DNA of 8,180 nt from Chromatiales bacterium (lineage in GTDB: Bacteria; Pseudomonadota; Gammaproteobacteria; UBA6429; Thiohalophilaceae): NCBI GenBank assembly GCA_024641465.1, contig JAHEDB010000082.1, positions 1 through 8,180 on the forward strand, given 5' to 3'. The stretch's first letter is position 1. Each line of letters opens with the position of its first letter. The notes below the pieces were generated by a model. The model saw only the letters and a program-made list of their open reading frames with translations, ran no database searches and was not told where the DNA came from. Positions 6,918 through 8,180 of this stretch are shown here, piece by piece. The translations under genes and the position numbers were made by a program.

Positions 6918-7364
6918 AAATATAAACTCTGCCGGTTATGTTCAATGGCAACGACCCAGTTCATCACGACAATATCCTTAATGCAGAGCAATTCCCGATG
7001 TAAGACGCCATATTTGTTCCGGCCTGATGACATCAGTGCGATGCCAACATCAATAACCATTTTATTAGCGAGAGTATTTTCTCCTGACAGGCAAAATCCT
7101 CTGAGACACATAACAATATCGTCACTTGCCACGGAAGCTTTACAGTTGCAGGAGATCAGAGATGAGAATGACTGAGAAATGTTGTGGTTGGATATCGATC
7201 AGAAACCGGTGAAAGACACAATTCGACGACAAAATAATTTTGATGCAGAAGTCTGTATTGCAAGCAACCGCGGTCTGACAGGGTGGGCCTGATAAACTCG
7301 TGAGATGTTATGTTGCTACCACCCGACCATCATGAGTAGCGTTTAGTGAAAGAGACAAACAGGC
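6918..7364. other. Intergenic region between hyuB-like gene and chemotaxis operon
   Basis: This is 447 bp without a supported gene. It is AT-richer than its surroundings (77 G+C in the 180 bases of 6961-7140). It holds the sigma-28-like promoter at 7116-7142, a perfect 13-bp AT-rich palindrome CAAAATAATTTTG at 7230-7242, and an 8-bp palindrome ACCGCGGT at 7267-7274. No convincing terminator for the upstream gene is visible. Two overlapping reading frames exist, minus 6914-7132 and plus 6945-7175. Neither has a recognisable family or a good ribosome site. The minus-strand one ends in a 4-nt GTGA overlap with the receptor-like gene's start, so it may act as a leader ORF. Confidence 0.6.
7116..7142 (-). 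promoter_or_regulatory. FliA (sigma-28)-type promoter for the chemotaxis operon
   Basis: The minus strand reads TAAAGCTT (7135-7142), an 11-nt spacer (7124-7134), then GACGATAT (7116-7123). The enteric sigma-28 consensus is TAAAGTTT-N11-GCCGATAA, so 7 of 8 and 6 of 8 positions match with the exact preferred spacing. It points into the operon, with a predicted start of transcription near 7110, about 190 nt before the GTG of the first gene. Sigma-28 control would fit late-flagellar expression of a chemotaxis operon. No experimental start site is known to me. Confidence 0.6.
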
Positions 7365-8180
7365 TTATCTGTCCCCTGCCGGTTGTCCCCAACCGCCGCC
7401 GCCGGCAGAAACCAAACCAAGGCGATCCCCAGGCTTGACGTCGAGACACACCTTCGGCCCCAGGACAGTTTGATTCAGCCTGTTCTCACCTGGCTGGGCA
7501 GGTCGGCCATTCGCAAGCCCCCACGGCGCATGCTCGCGTCTCTCGGTCAACAGGGTCACCGTTGCCGGTTGTAAAAACTCGAATTCACGCCGCAGACCAT
7601 CGCCGCCCCGCTGCCGGCCGACACCACCTGAGTTATCGCGCACACTATATATATGGATACGCAGGGGATAGCGGCTTTCCAGGACTTCGATGGGGGTGTT
7701 GCGGGTATTGGTCATGTGGGTCTGCACAGCCGACAGGCCCGGCTGCCGGGGACCGGCGCCCATGCCGCCGCCCATGGTTTCGTAATAATCCCAGCTGGCC
7801 TGTCCCACGTATCCGCCCATGGCCAGATTATTCATGCTGCCATGACTGGCCGCCGGGATCCGCTCGGGGATGGCCTGGGCCAGGGCCCCCATGATGACAT
7901 CGACGATGCGCGTACTGGTTTCCACATTACCGGCCGCCACCGCCGCCGGACGACGGGCATTCACCAGACAGGCCTCGGGGGCGGAGATGCTGATCGGGCG
8001 AAAGGTCCCGGCGCAGGCCGGTGTTTGCTCAGGCATCAGACAGCGAAACACGTAATAAACGGCCGCCGCCGCCACCGATAAAGGGCAATTGATATTACCG
8101 GTGGTCTTCCCCGCCGTGCCGGCAAAATCCACCTGCACCTGTTGCCCCCGCACCCGCACCAGCGCCCGGATACACAGATC
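7365..8180 (-). CDS. Hydantoinase B / 5-oxoprolinase family subunit (partial, start cut off by right edge)
   Basis: The C-terminal 271 residues of a HyuB-type protein are present. The frame stays open to the window edge (DLCIRALVRVRGQQ), so the GTG near 8159 is internal. Family landmarks occur in order: VDFAGTAGKTTGNINCPLSV, a PE-x-CLVNARRPAAVAAGNVETS segment, IPAASHGSMNNLAMGG, MGGGMGAGPRQPG, SGGVGRQRGGDGLRREFEFL, LLTERREHAPWGLANG, and the Gly-rich end GDRLGLVSAGGGGWG. With a HyuA-type partner, such proteins hydrolyse cyclic amides (5-oxoproline, N-methylhydantoin or related rings) in an ATP-dependent reaction in the cytoplasm. The substrate cannot be told from sequence. HyuA may lie upstream, outside the window, or be fused in the same polypeptide. 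The gene is on the same strand as the chemotaxis operon but 447 bp away and functionally unrelated, so it is probably a separate transcription unit. Confidence 0.92.
   Translation of the reverse strand, partial: DLCIRALVRVRGQQVQVDFAGTAGKTTGNINCPLSVAAAAVYYVFRCLMPEQTPACAGTFRPISISAPEACLVNARRPAAVAAGNVETSTRIVDVIMGALAQAIPERIPAASHGSMNNLAMGGYVGQASWDYYETMGGGMGAGPRQPGLSAVQTHMTNTRNTPIEVLESRYPLRIHIYSVRDNSGGVGRQRGGDGLRREFEFLQPATVTLLTERREHAPWGLANGRPAQPGENRLNQTVLGPKVCLDVKPGDRLGLVSAGGGGWGQPAGDR

Noticed and set aside
6945..7175. Plus-strand 76-codon frame in the intergenic region
   Set aside because: No ribosome site, no recognisable family, and it overlaps the sigma-28-like promoter and the minus-strand leader frame.
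7272..7328. Imperfect inverted repeat (GGTC-GGGTGG ... CCCACCC-tgtca-GACC on the minus strand) as a terminator after the hyuB-like gene
   Set aside because: The loop is about 31 nt long, the stem is interrupted and no T run follows, so it does not look like an intrinsic terminator.

Overview
The window reads as part of a motility/chemotaxis locus from a proteobacterium, most likely a gammaproteobacterium. This is inferred from the gene order, the CheA and MCP subtypes, and a FliA (sigma-28)-like promoter; no ribosomal or other lineage marker is present. Base composition is mixed. The coding regions are moderately to strongly GC-rich (one hyuB line I counted is about 70% G+C), while the one long gene-free stretch is AT-richer (about 43% G+C over the 180 bases I counted). 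Every supported gene lies on the minus strand, so the window reads right to left.

Right edge (7365-8180): the 3' part of a hydantoinase B / 5-oxoprolinase-type gene, a metabolic gene unrelated to chemotaxis. A gene-poor gap of about 450 bp (6918-7364) follows. It holds a good match to a sigma-28 promoter (7116-7142) pointing into the chemotaxis genes.

Chemotaxis operon (6917 down to 1): (1) a short membrane-anchored chemoreceptor-like protein with no periplasmic sensor or recognisable HAMP; (2) CheY; (3) a single-domain STAS protein; (4) CheA (750 aa) with a non-enteric middle region carrying two LGEILV repeats; (5) a full transmembrane MCP with a large double-Cache-like periplasmic domain and a C-terminal tether ending in an aromatic pentapeptide; (6) the first 29 codons of a further gene, probably cheW. 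Gaps are 15-51 bp with good Shine-Dalgarno sites and no obvious terminator, so co-transcription is likely. The MCP would sense, CheA/CheW would form the kinase core, CheY the output, and the STAS protein an accessory partner.

The most interesting observation is in gene (1). Its C-terminal helix carries an FQDRVSQ segment that matches the CheZ phosphatase signature (Asp and Gln spaced D-x-x-x-Q, preceded by F-Q). A polar linker and a short acidic/aromatic C-terminal peptide follow, as in CheZ. No cheZ gene is visible here and this gene lies directly before cheY. It may therefore be a receptor-CheZ hybrid acting on CheY-P. This is a hypothesis from sequence only.
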